Shown one piece after another: positions 45,829 to 55,183 of a DNA stretch of 64,000 bases (within the stretch, counting starts at the first letter, position 1; every line of letters starts with the position of its first letter). Position numbers and translations under genes: made by a program. The notes below the pieces were generated by a model. That model worked only from the letters and a program-made list of their open reading frames with translations. It had not been told where the DNA came from and ran no database searches. Source of the DNA: JBAYIE01 sp965279165 (lineage in GTDB: Bacteria; Bacteroidota; Bacteroidia; UKL13-3). The stretch spans positions 248,001 to 312,000 of the forward strand of contig OZ257140.1 in NCBI GenBank assembly GCA_965279165.1, given 5' to 3'.

Positions 45829-45922
45829 AACGAAATTACTCTTTCCATATAAGCATGTAACCGGGTATTGATTAACATTAAACCCATATTACATCAAACA
45901 ATACAAGCCACAAATGACTAAC

Positions 45923-45959
45923 AATTAGGTTTTCGGATTTTCCGGAAACCTAATTTTTT
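45923..45959 (+). terminator. Rho-independent terminator
   Basis: AATTAGGTTTTCGG pairs with CCGGAAACCTAATT around an ATTTT-type loop, followed by a T-run. Confidence 0.75.
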
Positions 45960-46154
45960 GTACCCCTATTATAGACTAACATCATTTCTCGGTACTGGTG
46001 CTATAAACAATGTTTAATGCGTTAACCTGAGAGTTAAAATTTAATTAAGTATTTCATTTTAAACAATAAACGGATAATTTTACCTTGAATTAATGGGTAG
46101 ACATACACATTGATTCAGTTTGATTATGATAGAAGAACTATTAAGTAACAAAAA

Positions 46155-46553
46155 ATGAATGTAGAAATACATGCTTACAACCAAAAACAAATTGAAATTG
46201 ACCAAATAATTTGCTCTAAGTTATCCCATATCATTGAAAAAGAGTTAACCGAAGCCGATTCTAAAATATGGCACTCCCACCCGGTTTGGTTTTTAAACGA
46301 AAACCCAATTGTTGGCTATAGCAAGCAAAAAGCCGGAATAAGACTAATGTTTTGGAGCGGTGCCGATTTTAAGGAAGTGCATTTAAACGTTAAAGGACTA
46401 AAATTTAAAGATGCTTCTATCATCTATCAAAGCGAATCCGAGATTAATGTAGACGACTTAAAAAGATGGTTGCAAAAATCTCGGGAAATTCAATGGGATT
46501 ACAAAAATATTGTAAAGCGAAAAGGTAAATTGGTACGTTTAATAATTAACTAA
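46155..46553 (+). CDS. DUF1801 family protein
   Basis: 132 residues. SKIWHSHPVWFLNENPIVGYSKQKAGIRLMFWSG, described here only by its ends, is the DUF1801 core with a conserved Trp/Pro segment. Relatives include the proposed iron chaperone fold. It lies ten bases before the DUF2200 gene. Function unknown. Confidence 0.78.
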   Translation: MNVEIHAYNQKQIEIDQIICSKLSHIIEKELTEADSKIWHSHPVWFLNENPIVGYSKQKAGIRLMFWSGADFKEVHLNVKGLKFKDASIIYQSESEINVDDLKRWLQKSREIQWDYKNIVKRKGKLVRLIIN

Positions 46554-46563
46554 GCTTATTTCC

Positions 46564-46932
46564 ATGAAAATAACCGACGAACACAATGAACGAATGGCTA
46601 AAATAACTTTTGCTTCAGTTTATCCGCATTATGTCAAGAAAGTAGAAAACAAGGGCCGAACCAAAGCCGAATTGCATGCGGTAATTACCTGGCTAACCGG
46701 ATTTAATGACAAGCATATACAAGCATTAATAGACGACAAGGCTACGTTTGTTACTTTTTTTGATCAGGCTAAACTTAATCCCAATGCACATTTGATAACC
46801 GGATTAATTTGCGGATATCGCATCGAAGAAATCGAAAATCCTTTAACCCGCAAGGTGCGATATTTAGATAAGATGGTAGATGAATTAGCAAAAGGGCGAA
46901 AAATGGAAAAGATTTTACGAACTACTTCTTAA
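46564..46932 (+). CDS. DUF2200 family protein
   Basis: 122 residues, nearly all of it DUF2200: RMAKITFASVYPHYVKKVE, LHAVITWLTGF and LITGLICGYRIEEIENPL. Small soluble protein of unknown function, probably co-transcribed with the preceding DUF1801 gene. Confidence 0.87.
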   Translation: MKITDEHNERMAKITFASVYPHYVKKVENKGRTKAELHAVITWLTGFNDKHIQALIDDKATFVTFFDQAKLNPNAHLITGLICGYRIEEIENPLTRKVRYLDKMVDELAKGRKMEKILRTTS

Positions 46933-47049
46933 AATTAAACAGAGAATATCAAACATCCTATTTCAGTAAAACTTTATTTTGATTTAAAAATATTTATCTT
47001 CCATTAAACCTTTAAGGCAAAAGTCTATCCAAAGAAAAAATACGAAACC

Positions 47050-48255
47050 ATGTTCAATCAAATTAAACCGTCGGGCATTGTCATCTTTACTATTGTGATG
47101 TTAACTGTATTGGCTTGCAGCAAGGAGGAGGACACCTCCAACAATACAGGAACAACCGTAAAATCAGCCATTGAAACAACTTTCAAAGGTTCTATCGATT
47201 TGCAAAATCTCTATCATTATTCTAATCAGACTATTCCTTCATACATAACAAAGGATAATAGCATTGCCAATCCAATCACCGATAAAGGAGCAACATTGGG
47301 TCGTGTTTTATTTTATGACAAACAATTGTCGGTTAACAATACCATTGCTTGTGCCAGTTGCCATCAGCAAGCCTTTGCTTTTAGTGATACCGCTGTTGCG
47401 AGCAAAGGAGTCAACGGAACTACCGGACGACATAGCATGCGTTTAATCAACAGCAGGTTTAGCGAAGAAGTTAAATTCTTTTGGGATGAGAGGGCACTGA
47501 GTTTGGAAGACCAAACCACCAAACCTATCCAAGACCATAATGAAATGGGCTTTAGCGGTCAGAATGGTGACCCATCATTACAGGATTTGATAACCAAACT
47601 TGGTGCAATTGATTATTACAAAGAGTTGTTCGCATTTGTATATGGCAGCGAAGAAATTACCGAACAAAAAATACAAAGTGCCTTGTCACAATTTATACGG
47701 AGCATACAATCGTTCGACAGCAAATACGATATTGGTCGGGCACAGGTTGCTAATAATAATGCTAATTTTCCCAATTTTACCACCCAGGAAAATACAGGAA
47801 AATCCCTGTTCTCAAATCCACCCATTTTTAACGCCAACAGCGAAAGAACCGGAGGCGGATTAGGATGCCAGGGCTGCCACAGAGCGCCTGAGTTTGATAT
47901 TGACCCCAACAGCAAAAGCAATGGTATCGGTGGTAGTATTAATGGAGGACCAGATTTTACCAATACCCGTGCTCCATCGTTGCGAAATCTGGTTAACCCC
48001 AATGGAACGGTAAATGGCGGAATGATGCATACGGCTGTAATTACTGACCTACAAGCAGCTATTGGGCATTATGGAAATTTAACCAATGCAGCAACCAACA
48101 ACACAAATTTGGATAACCGCTTAAAACCAAATGGCACTGCAGGTCAACAATTAAATCTTACCGGACAAGAAGTTAATGCAGTGATTGCTTTCCTAAATAC
48201 CCTTACCGGAAACGACGTCTATTCCAATTTAAAATGGGGTAATCCTTTTCCATAA
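47050..48255 (+). CDS. Di-heme cytochrome c peroxidase family lipoprotein
   Basis: 401 residues. A lipobox (TVLAC) places the lipidated cysteine at residue 23. Two c-type heme sites are present: CASCH at 101-105 and CQGCH at about 274-278. KFFWDERALSLEDQ and HNEMGF between them are typical of the CcpA/MauG superfamily. It would reduce hydrogen peroxide or oxidise another substrate in the periplasm. No dedicated partner is adjacent. Confidence 0.9.
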   Translation: MFNQIKPSGIVIFTIVMLTVLACSKEEDTSNNTGTTVKSAIETTFKGSIDLQNLYHYSNQTIPSYITKDNSIANPITDKGATLGRVLFYDKQLSVNNTIACASCHQQAFAFSDTAVASKGVNGTTGRHSMRLINSRFSEEVKFFWDERALSLEDQTTKPIQDHNEMGFSGQNGDPSLQDLITKLGAIDYYKELFAFVYGSEEITEQKIQSALSQFIRSIQSFDSKYDIGRAQVANNNANFPNFTTQENTGKSLFSNPPIFNANSERTGGGLGCQGCHRAPEFDIDPNSKSNGIGGSINGGPDFTNTRAPSLRNLVNPNGTVNGGMMHTAVITDLQAAIGHYGNLTNAATNNTNLDNRLKPNGTAGQQLNLTGQEVNAVIAFLNTLTGNDVYSNLKWGNPFP

Positions 48256-48412
48256 ACTGAAAATTTAAGATTGTCAATATCGCTCTATAAAAAACAATTC
48301 AACCGGATGAAATTCGAAGTGAATAATTAAAAACGGATACAATTTCATCCATTTTCAACTCAAGAATCATGTACTATTACAAACAAATTTCTTAACAACC
48401 AACCAATAGAAT

Positions 48413-49045
48413 ATGGAAGACGCATGGACTGCAAGATGGGATGATCGTTTCAAGGATGATACATATGCATATGGAGAAGACCCAAATGAGTTTTTGCAAC
48501 AAGAGTTGATAAAGTTACCACCCGGCAATATTTTGTTTCCTGCAGAAGGAGAAGGTCGTAATGCTGTATTTGCGGCCAAACTCGGGTGGAATGTTACAGC
48601 TTTCGATATCAGCAAAGAAGGCAAACGCAAGGCCGATAAACTTGCCAATAAACATGGAGTAAGTATAGATTACCAAATTATATCATTGCCTCATTTGGAT
48701 TATAAGGAAGGACAGTTTGATGTGGTAGCCTTGGTGTATGCCCATTTCCCTGCTCTTATTAAGTCGGATTACCATAAGGCTTTGGATCATTTTTTGAAAC
48801 CCGGAGGTACCATCTTATTTGAAGCATTTAGTAAGAAACACCTTGAGTATAATCGCGTGAACGAAAAAGTAGGTGGCCCTCGGGATATAGAAAGTTTGTT
48901 CTCGATGGAGGAAATCAAAACCGATTTTTCAACATACGATATCCGGTTGTTGGAAGAAAAAGAAATACAATTACAAGAAGGAATTTATCACCAAGGAATT
49001 GGCTCGGTTATTAGGTTTATCGGAAGTAAACAAGCAACCATCTAA
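48413..49045 (+). CDS. Class I SAM-dependent methyltransferase
   Basis: 210 residues. WTARWDDRFKDDTYAYGEDPN precedes motif I (LFPAEGEGRNAVFAA), then VTAFDISKEGKRKADKLA and a post-motif with LKPGGTILFEAF. The arrangement matches TehB-like thioether or tellurite-type methyltransferases. Substrate unknown. Monocistronic. Confidence 0.85.
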   Translation: MEDAWTARWDDRFKDDTYAYGEDPNEFLQQELIKLPPGNILFPAEGEGRNAVFAAKLGWNVTAFDISKEGKRKADKLANKHGVSIDYQIISLPHLDYKEGQFDVVALVYAHFPALIKSDYHKALDHFLKPGGTILFEAFSKKHLEYNRVNEKVGGPRDIESLFSMEEIKTDFSTYDIRLLEEKEIQLQEGIYHQGIGSVIRFIGSKQATI

Positions 49046-49219
49046 TCTTTATTACCCTTCCGTTTTTCATACAATGAAATAGCTGAAGAAGATGTTACAA
49101 TCCTAATGAATAACGCATTGTGACCTACCCCATTTGTAATTCTCACTTGTTGTTTATAAAATTGTTAGTAATGAATTAATACAAGTCTATAAACCGATTG
49201 TAACAAAAATTTGAATCCT

Positions 49220-49714
49220 ATGATGTTGAGAAAGCAACAACTCGCAAACCAACTTCGAGAAGTTTTTATCGATGGCAAATGGATAGCCAATACCAATTTC
49301 AAAGAGCAACTGGAAAGTATAAATTGGGAACAAGCGGTGCAAAAAGTTTATGACCTGAACAGTATAGCTTTACTTACCTACCATATCAATTACTATTTGG
49401 TTGGTTTAATCGGGGTATTTAACGGCAAAGAGCTAAATATAAAAGACCGATATAGTTTTGATATGTCACCAATTCAATCGGAAGCAGAATGGATGGCCTT
49501 GGTTAATAAATTCTTGTTTAACGCCGAAGCTTTTGCAAACCAAGTAGAGCAAATGGACGAAGCATTATTGAATCAAGTTTTTGTCGACGAAAAATACGGA
49601 ACCTATTCCAGGAATATCGAAGCGGTGGTGTTACATGCTTATTATCATTTGGGACAGATTTCCTTGATCAAAAAAATCATCCGTTCAAAGTTTAATAACC
49701 ATACCGGCAAATAA
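49220..49714 (+). CDS. DinB/YfiT-like four-helix protein
   Basis: 164 residues from the ATG at 49220; a TTG three codons earlier is less likely. The histidine in LLTYHINYYLVG and the late HAYYHLGQISLIKK give the three-His metal site of the DinB-like fold. Members include thiol transferases using bacillithiol or similar cofactors. Substrate unknown. Confidence 0.8.
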   Translation: MMLRKQQLANQLREVFIDGKWIANTNFKEQLESINWEQAVQKVYDLNSIALLTYHINYYLVGLIGVFNGKELNIKDRYSFDMSPIQSEAEWMALVNKFLFNAEAFANQVEQMDEALLNQVFVDEKYGTYSRNIEAVVLHAYYHLGQISLIKKIIRSKFNNHTGK

Positions 49715-49938
49715 CAATAACATTTAGGGTGTTTGCTACTTTGCGTTTTCGTTGGGTAATACTTCTAATTTACCACCCTTTTAGGCTGATTTAAGCCTGT
49801 TTTTGTACAAAAAAACAAAAAGAATTAACTGAATTAAACTTTTTACATATTTTTACCGAAATAGCATTCGTGGTTAAGCTTCCATATCAAACACTTAACA
49901 AGTTTGCAACAACAATATCAAAATTAAAGTAAACAGGA

Positions 49939-50694
49939 ATGGCATTACAGGAAGAATTCGAAAAACAAGGAAATTGGCTTTTTATCCGCAGAAGTTATAT
50001 TCCATTAATCTTATTGGCAATAGCGTTTGGATTATATGTAAACAAGGAACTACATCCATCTGCCTTTTGTTTAGAGAACACGGTATATGAATATTACTAT
50101 GAACTTGCTTGTTTACTGGTAGGAATCGCAGGACTTGTCGTAAGAATCTATACGGTTGGGTTTACGCCAAAAAACACTTCCGGAAGAAATACCAAAGAAG
50201 GTCAGGTTGCCGACACCCTAAATTCAACAGGAATATACTCCGTGGTACGTCACCCACTTTACCTTGGCAATTTTCTGATGTGGCTTGGTCCGGTAATGTT
50301 AACAGGCAATTTTTGGTTCATCATTTCTTTTATCTTATTTTATTATTTGTACTATGAAAGAATCATGTTTAGTGAAGAACAATTTTTAAGAAAAAAATTC
50401 GGAGATCGCTACCTTCAATGGGCTGAAAATGTTCCGGCTTTTATTCCAAACCTACGTTTATTTAAGCAATCAGATTTATACTTTAGTTGGAAAAAGGTTC
50501 TAAAAAAAGAAAAGAATGGTCTTTTTGCTTTGTTCCTTATATTTTGTTTTTTCAATACTTCAGGTGAATACGCAAAAAACGAAACCAATTATAATTACTT
50601 TTTTATCTATATGTCGGGCATAACAGGAGTAGGTTATTTCATTTTAAAAGCAATTAAAATGTATTCCGGTATACTCGACGAACAAGATAGATAA
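49939..50694 (+). CDS. Isoprenylcysteine methyltransferase-like integral membrane protein
   Basis: 251 residues with about six membrane segments. The ICMT/PEMT signature is present: GIYSVVRHPLYLGNFLMWLG in the middle and ERIMFSEEQFLRKKFGDRY then WAENVPAFIPN. Bacterial members methylate or alkylate lipids or small molecules with SAM. Stand-alone gene, substrate unknown. Confidence 0.82.
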   Translation: MALQEEFEKQGNWLFIRRSYIPLILLAIAFGLYVNKELHPSAFCLENTVYEYYYELACLLVGIAGLVVRIYTVGFTPKNTSGRNTKEGQVADTLNSTGIYSVVRHPLYLGNFLMWLGPVMLTGNFWFIISFILFYYLYYERIMFSEEQFLRKKFGDRYLQWAENVPAFIPNLRLFKQSDLYFSWKKVLKKEKNGLFALFLIFCFFNTSGEYAKNETNYNYFFIYMSGITGVGYFILKAIKMYSGILDEQDR

Positions 50695-50730
50695 TAGTGC
50701 CACTAGGGAAATCCGAAGGCAGCATATTCC

Positions 50731-53142
50731 TTAGAATGCAGCTTTCACCGAAAGGATAAAATTTCTTCCTGCACCGGATATCCCCGAACTATACATGCGA
50801 TACCGTTGGTCGGTGATATTCTCGATACCTGCGCTGATACTAAATTTTTCGGTTAATATGTACTGCGCTTTTAAGTTTAACGTATACCATTGAGGCGAAT
50901 AATTATTCCCTTGTTGGTCTTTGGCATAAATCTCATCCTTTTGTTGTTCTTCGAGCGCCAAGTTTGAAAAACTCTTCTCCGCCTGGTAATTAATATAGCA
51001 TTCGAGCCAAAGTTTTTTGGTTTGATAACGCAACCTTCCTACTCCAAAAAAAGGTGCTGCATGTCGCGAAGCATTCATGGATCCATCGATCAGTTCTTCC
51101 TCTCCTACTTGGTAATTCATATCTGTTAAAACCATAAACCCGGCCGGCAGTTTCCATTCTAATCCCAATTGTAATCCGTAAACATTTGCTTTTGCCGCAT
51201 TTTGTATGGCTTGTACCTCACTCATTTGTCCATCATATAAAATGCTATCTTGGCCGTTTAAGGTATAAGGCCGTAAAACCAGTGCTTGCTGTAGAACAGT
51301 ATAAAAAGCACTTAAATCCATTTTAAAAACATCGCCAAACAATTTGGTAATTCCAAAATCGAAATTATATGCATATTCGGCTTCCAGATTGGGGTTAGGA
51401 ACCGTAACCGAACCGGGTGATGAATCAAACACTTTCCCGATATCATCTACATTCGGAGAACGAAATGCAGTACCCAAATTGGAGCGAACGACCATCGATT
51501 CGGATGGTTTAAATACAGCGCCTAATGTACCGGTAAGAGCGCTATTTTGGATACCAACAGTTTTAAAAGGAAAAGGATAGAAAGCAAGGTTATTGCTAAA
51601 ATCCCCATTCAATTGATATTGATTGTACCTCATTCCGGCCTGCATATTTAATATTCGCGACACTTTAAAATCGTTGCTAATATAGGCAGCTAAAGAGTTC
51701 CATGTCGATTGTGGATAACGTGAAGGTCCTGTTTGGGATACTCCTGATACAATATCAGTAAGCAAACCGCTTGATGCCACATCATTGAAAACATATTCGA
51801 AACCATATAGCAACGTGTTACGTGGTTGAATACTTTTTATAAAATCTAAGTTTAAGGAATTAGCTTTAACCTGTTCTGATTGGGTATTGCGTTCGTTACT
51901 ATTCAAAGAACGATCGATTCTACTTTCTTCAAATTTTTGTTGTGCTAATTTAATAGAGAGTTGATCGTACAACCACATTTTGCCCTGATGTGTTATATTG
52001 AAGTGATGCATCATCCACAATTGCGGACCATAATTCCATTCGCTGTAACGCGGGGTAACATTCTTCATTCGGTTATGCCTGTCGTATCGGCCATATGGGG
52101 AGGTAATTGAATAATGGAAAGCATATTGAAAATCCCAATGTGCATCCGGTTTAAATCTTACTTTTTGCATGATATTCATCTGCGAATAAGCGGTTGGAAT
52201 TTGTAACAAAGGATCCTCTTGGTTAATGATAACATCAATACTATCCTGTCGTTCCACGTAGATACTTTTTATATAGTCGTCGGGGCCGTAGTTACCTTGT
52301 TTTAAGTGATCGAAGTCCCATGAACTGAAACTGGTTAATACCGACCAGTTTTTCCAACCGATATTCACATCAAAATGACCCGTATTTTCCTGGTTGGCCG
52401 AGGCATATCTTGCCACCGCCTTACCGGTTATCAAAGGTTCATCTGAAAATGAAAACTGTGGCGAAATCGATTGAAAACTCATTACTCCACCAATCGCATC
52501 GCTTCCATAAATAACAGAGCCGGTACCAAAAACAATTTCTGTTTTTTCGGTTGCAAACGGATCCAGGTTAATCACATTCTGAATATTTCCTGAACGATAA
52601 ATTGCTGTATTCATGCGGACGCCATCTACGGCATACAACAAACGATTTGTAGCGAATCCACGTATCATCGGACTTCCACCACCCTGTTGACTTTTCTGAA
52701 CAAATACTTTACCCGACAACTCCAATAAATCGGCGGCAGTTTGGGGATGATAAAAAGCAACTTCCTTTTTCGAAATGGTTGCGATTTTGGAAGGCATATT
52801 CTTGGAGAACTGATTCCACCGAGCACTTGCAACTACCACTTCATCGAACCAAATCGGAGAGTAAGTTAACCAAACTTCAAAAAGCTGATTCTCCAATTCC
52901 ATATAAGATTTAACTTCGGGTTGGTAACCGGAAAGCCGAATTTCGATACGCTCTACACCTTTGAACAGATTCAATTCTGCCTGGCCACTGGCATTGGTAG
53001 TAGCAATAATTTGAGGCGATTCGCTTATCAGGATAACCATTTCGAGTGGTTTGCCTGTTGATTTGTCTTTAATAGTTATAGTTTGTGATTGCACAAAACT
53101 TGTTGTACAATACAAAAACCATAACAATAAAATATACTTCAT
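50731..53142 (-). CDS. TonB-dependent receptor, heme/siderophore type
   Basis: 803 residues. Signal peptide (1-19), carboxypeptidase-regulatory-like domain (about 20-100), plug (about 110-235) with QQGGGSPMIRGFATNRLLY and VFGTGSVIYGSDAIGG, then a 22-strand barrel ending in a C-terminal Phe. The plug text is close to hemoglobin/transferrin-receptor-type transporters. The ligand is probably a metal chelate but is not proven. A small exported gene lies immediately upstream. Confidence 0.9.
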   Translation of the reverse strand: MKYILLLWFLYCTTSFVQSQTITIKDKSTGKPLEMVILISESPQIIATTNASGQAELNLFKGVERIEIRLSGYQPEVKSYMELENQLFEVWLTYSPIWFDEVVVASARWNQFSKNMPSKIATISKKEVAFYHPQTAADLLELSGKVFVQKSQQGGGSPMIRGFATNRLLYAVDGVRMNTAIYRSGNIQNVINLDPFATEKTEIVFGTGSVIYGSDAIGGVMSFQSISPQFSFSDEPLITGKAVARYASANQENTGHFDVNIGWKNWSVLTSFSSWDFDHLKQGNYGPDDYIKSIYVERQDSIDVIINQEDPLLQIPTAYSQMNIMQKVRFKPDAHWDFQYAFHYSITSPYGRYDRHNRMKNVTPRYSEWNYGPQLWMMHHFNITHQGKMWLYDQLSIKLAQQKFEESRIDRSLNSNERNTQSEQVKANSLNLDFIKSIQPRNTLLYGFEYVFNDVASSGLLTDIVSGVSQTGPSRYPQSTWNSLAAYISNDFKVSRILNMQAGMRYNQYQLNGDFSNNLAFYPFPFKTVGIQNSALTGTLGAVFKPSESMVVRSNLGTAFRSPNVDDIGKVFDSSPGSVTVPNPNLEAEYAYNFDFGITKLFGDVFKMDLSAFYTVLQQALVLRPYTLNGQDSILYDGQMSEVQAIQNAAKANVYGLQLGLEWKLPAGFMVLTDMNYQVGEEELIDGSMNASRHAAPFFGVGRLRYQTKKLWLECYINYQAEKSFSNLALEEQQKDEIYAKDQQGNNYSPQWYTLNLKAQYILTEKFSISAGIENITDQRYRMYSSGISGAGRNFILSVKAAF

Positions 53143-53212
53143 TGTTGGTATGAAAATTAAGATGAGAAGTTTCCTGTTTTAGAAAACTAAATAAATAAAA
53201 GGTGTAGCGAAA

Positions 53213-53746
53213 TTAAAGCAATTCAGGGGGTGGACTAGGAGGATCGAATGCCAAACAAGAATATACAGGTAAATTTTGCAAAGCTAAAGTAGGTAATTCT
53301 GTGTTGGCTATAATATGATCGGGCTCGATTTCATTAAAAAAAAGCGTCTGCAGGAATTGTACTAATTGATGGCGGTTTTGTTGGTTTGGATGGTTGTTTC
53401 CAAATGCCATCGAAACCAAATGGTTTAACTTTTTACTAACTTTTGTTTCTTCATTATCCCACCAACACCAGTAATACGTAGTATCTCCCGAAACACGCTT
53501 GTCTACCACGTCATACATCTCCCCTTTAAATTCAAATTCTTTGGCATGTTCCCATTTTACGTCATGTTGCAATTGATCAGAAGTAAATATAAGTAAAACC
53601 AAATCTGAACGATTCATTCCTGCAATCATTTTCTTTTTAACCGCTCGTTTTACTTCTTTCTTTTGGTATTGTAGCAGAACAAAGGTTGTTGTTAACGGAA
53701 CAACAAAACAAAACAACAACCAAAAACTTATCATCCGGCTTTTCAA
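53213..53746 (-). CDS. Small membrane-anchored protein upstream of the TonB receptor
   Basis: 177 residues with one N-terminal membrane segment (about 7-26), a lysine-rich stretch (QKKEVKRAVKKKMIAGM), then a soluble domain ending in a proline-rich FDPPSPPPELL tail. No named family was recognised, but the layout is typical of small genes preceding TonB receptors in this phylum. Seventy bases separate it from the receptor, so one transcript is likely. Confidence 0.72.
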   Translation of the reverse strand: MKSRMISFWLLFCFVVPLTTTFVLLQYQKKEVKRAVKKKMIAGMNRSDLVLLIFTSDQLQHDVKWEHAKEFEFKGEMYDVVDKRVSGDTTYYWCWWDNEETKVSKKLNHLVSMAFGNNHPNQQNRHQLVQFLQTLFFNEIEPDHIIANTELPTLALQNLPVYSCLAFDPPSPPPELL

Positions 53747-53865
53747 ACCTTGTACTTTTTCAAAGCTAAGTTAATAGAATTTGTTGTAAATAACGTTTTT
53801 ATAATAGTCAATGATGAATTATGAATTATGAATGATTGGATGTTGATGAGCGGAAAGCGAATTAA

Positions 53866-53914
53866 TCCCGCGCGATAAAAACAAGGAGGTACGACGTAGT
53901 TTTTACATGCGGGA
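53866..53914. repeat. 49-base palindromic dispersed repeat, copy B
   Basis: Outer arms TCCCGC and GCGGGA; inner GATAAAAAC faces GTTTTTAC. It lies in the gene-free gap 53747-54078 and is preceded by GATTGGATGTTGATGAGCG, which also precedes copy C. Nothing else was seen in that gap. Confidence 0.85.
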
Positions 53915-54078
53915 ATGAATGATGGATGATTGAATGGAGTAGCAACTACTGATTTGGTTTTTCTAAAAATTAACTACTTTTATCTTCTAGTTCCATTCAC
54001 TTTAGGTTGAAGCGATACCGTGGTTAATAAACTAGATTATGGTAGTAAACGAATTGAATCAAAATTAAAATTTTAGAA

Positions 54079-54504
54079 ATGGCGGAGAAAAAATCAAAAC
54101 TTGTTGAAATTAAAACCAAACCAACCAATGCAAATGTTACCGATTTTATAAACAAGGTAGCAGATGAACAAAAGCGTAAAGACAGTTTTATTTTGCTCGA
54201 TATGATGCAAAAAGCCTCGGGAGAGGAACCGGTTTTATGGAGCAGTTCCATCATTGGATTTGGCAATAAACGGTACAAGAGTCCTACAACCGGCCGAGAG
54301 GTTGATTGGCTATTGATCGGTTTTTCACCCCGTAAAGCCAATTTATCCTTGTACCTAAGTGTTGGCATTAAGGAGCACGAAAATGCCCTTAAAAAACTTG
54401 GTAAACACAAAACAGGGGTAGGCTGTTTGTACATTAACAAATTGGAAGACGTGGATTTAAAGGTACTTCAAGGAATGGTAGAAGCATCTCTAAAAAGAAA
54501 ATAA
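54079..54504 (+). CDS. DUF1801 family protein, second paralogue
   Basis: 141 residues. KASGEEPVLWSSSIIGFGNKRY and DWLLIGFSPRKANLSLYLS are the DUF1801 core. It is only distantly similar to the 46155 gene. A RibD_C paralogue follows 26 bases downstream, echoing the accessory set at 42-47 kb. Function unknown. Confidence 0.82.
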   Translation: MAEKKSKLVEIKTKPTNANVTDFINKVADEQKRKDSFILLDMMQKASGEEPVLWSSSIIGFGNKRYKSPTTGREVDWLLIGFSPRKANLSLYLSVGIKEHENALKKLGKHKTGVGCLYINKLEDVDLKVLQGMVEASLKRK

Positions 54505-54530
54505 TGAACTATTACCAATAAGAAACAATC

Positions 54531-55088
54531 ATGAGAAACCTAAAAGCATTTGTATTCACAACCCTCAATGGATTTTACAAAGGGCAAAAGGATGATATTA
54601 GCTGGCATATTCACGGAGAAGAAGGAAGTTCCTTTTCCGAATCACAATTGGCATCCAATAATATCTTGTTATTTGGCAGAAAAACATTTGAAATGATGTT
54701 TTCATTTTGGCCCACTCCTATTGCTTACGAATTATACCCGATTGTTGCAGAGAAGATGAACAGGGCAGAAAAACTGGTGGTTTCAAATACATTAAACAAA
54801 ATCGGATGGGAAAATTCAAAAATTATCGGAGGAAATGTTGTTAATCAAATCAAAAAGTTGAAACAAGTACCCGGAAAAAATATCACTATCCTTGGTAGTG
54901 GCATGTTGGTTAAATCATTGGCTGAAGCAAAGCTAATCGACGAATACGATATACTAATTGATCCGGTAATTTTAAAAAAAGGCACTCCCCTTTTTGGAGA
55001 AATGAAAGATAATATCGAATTGGTTTTAACCGGTCAAAAAATATTCAAACAAACCGGTTCTGTTCTGTTACAATACAAAAGGGCTTAA
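54531..55088 (+). CDS. Dihydrofolate reductase-like (RibD_C) protein, third paralogue
   Basis: 185 residues. RNLKAFVFTTLNGFYKGQ at the N-terminus, LLFGRKTFEMMFSFWPTP in the middle and GSGMLVKSLAEAKLIDEYDI near the end. The third paralogue in the window. Probably a NADPH reductase of unknown substrate, co-transcribed with the DUF1801 gene. Confidence 0.86.
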   Translation: MRNLKAFVFTTLNGFYKGQKDDISWHIHGEEGSSFSESQLASNNILLFGRKTFEMMFSFWPTPIAYELYPIVAEKMNRAEKLVVSNTLNKIGWENSKIIGGNVVNQIKKLKQVPGKNITILGSGMLVKSLAEAKLIDEYDILIDPVILKKGTPLFGEMKDNIELVLTGQKIFKQTGSVLLQYKRA

Positions 55089-55183
55089 TAAAATTCATTC
55101 TAAGCTAAAATTCGCATTTTAAGAATGATGGTTTTTTATATCTGATTAAGGTTATATTTGATTAACCAATAAAACTAGTCATT

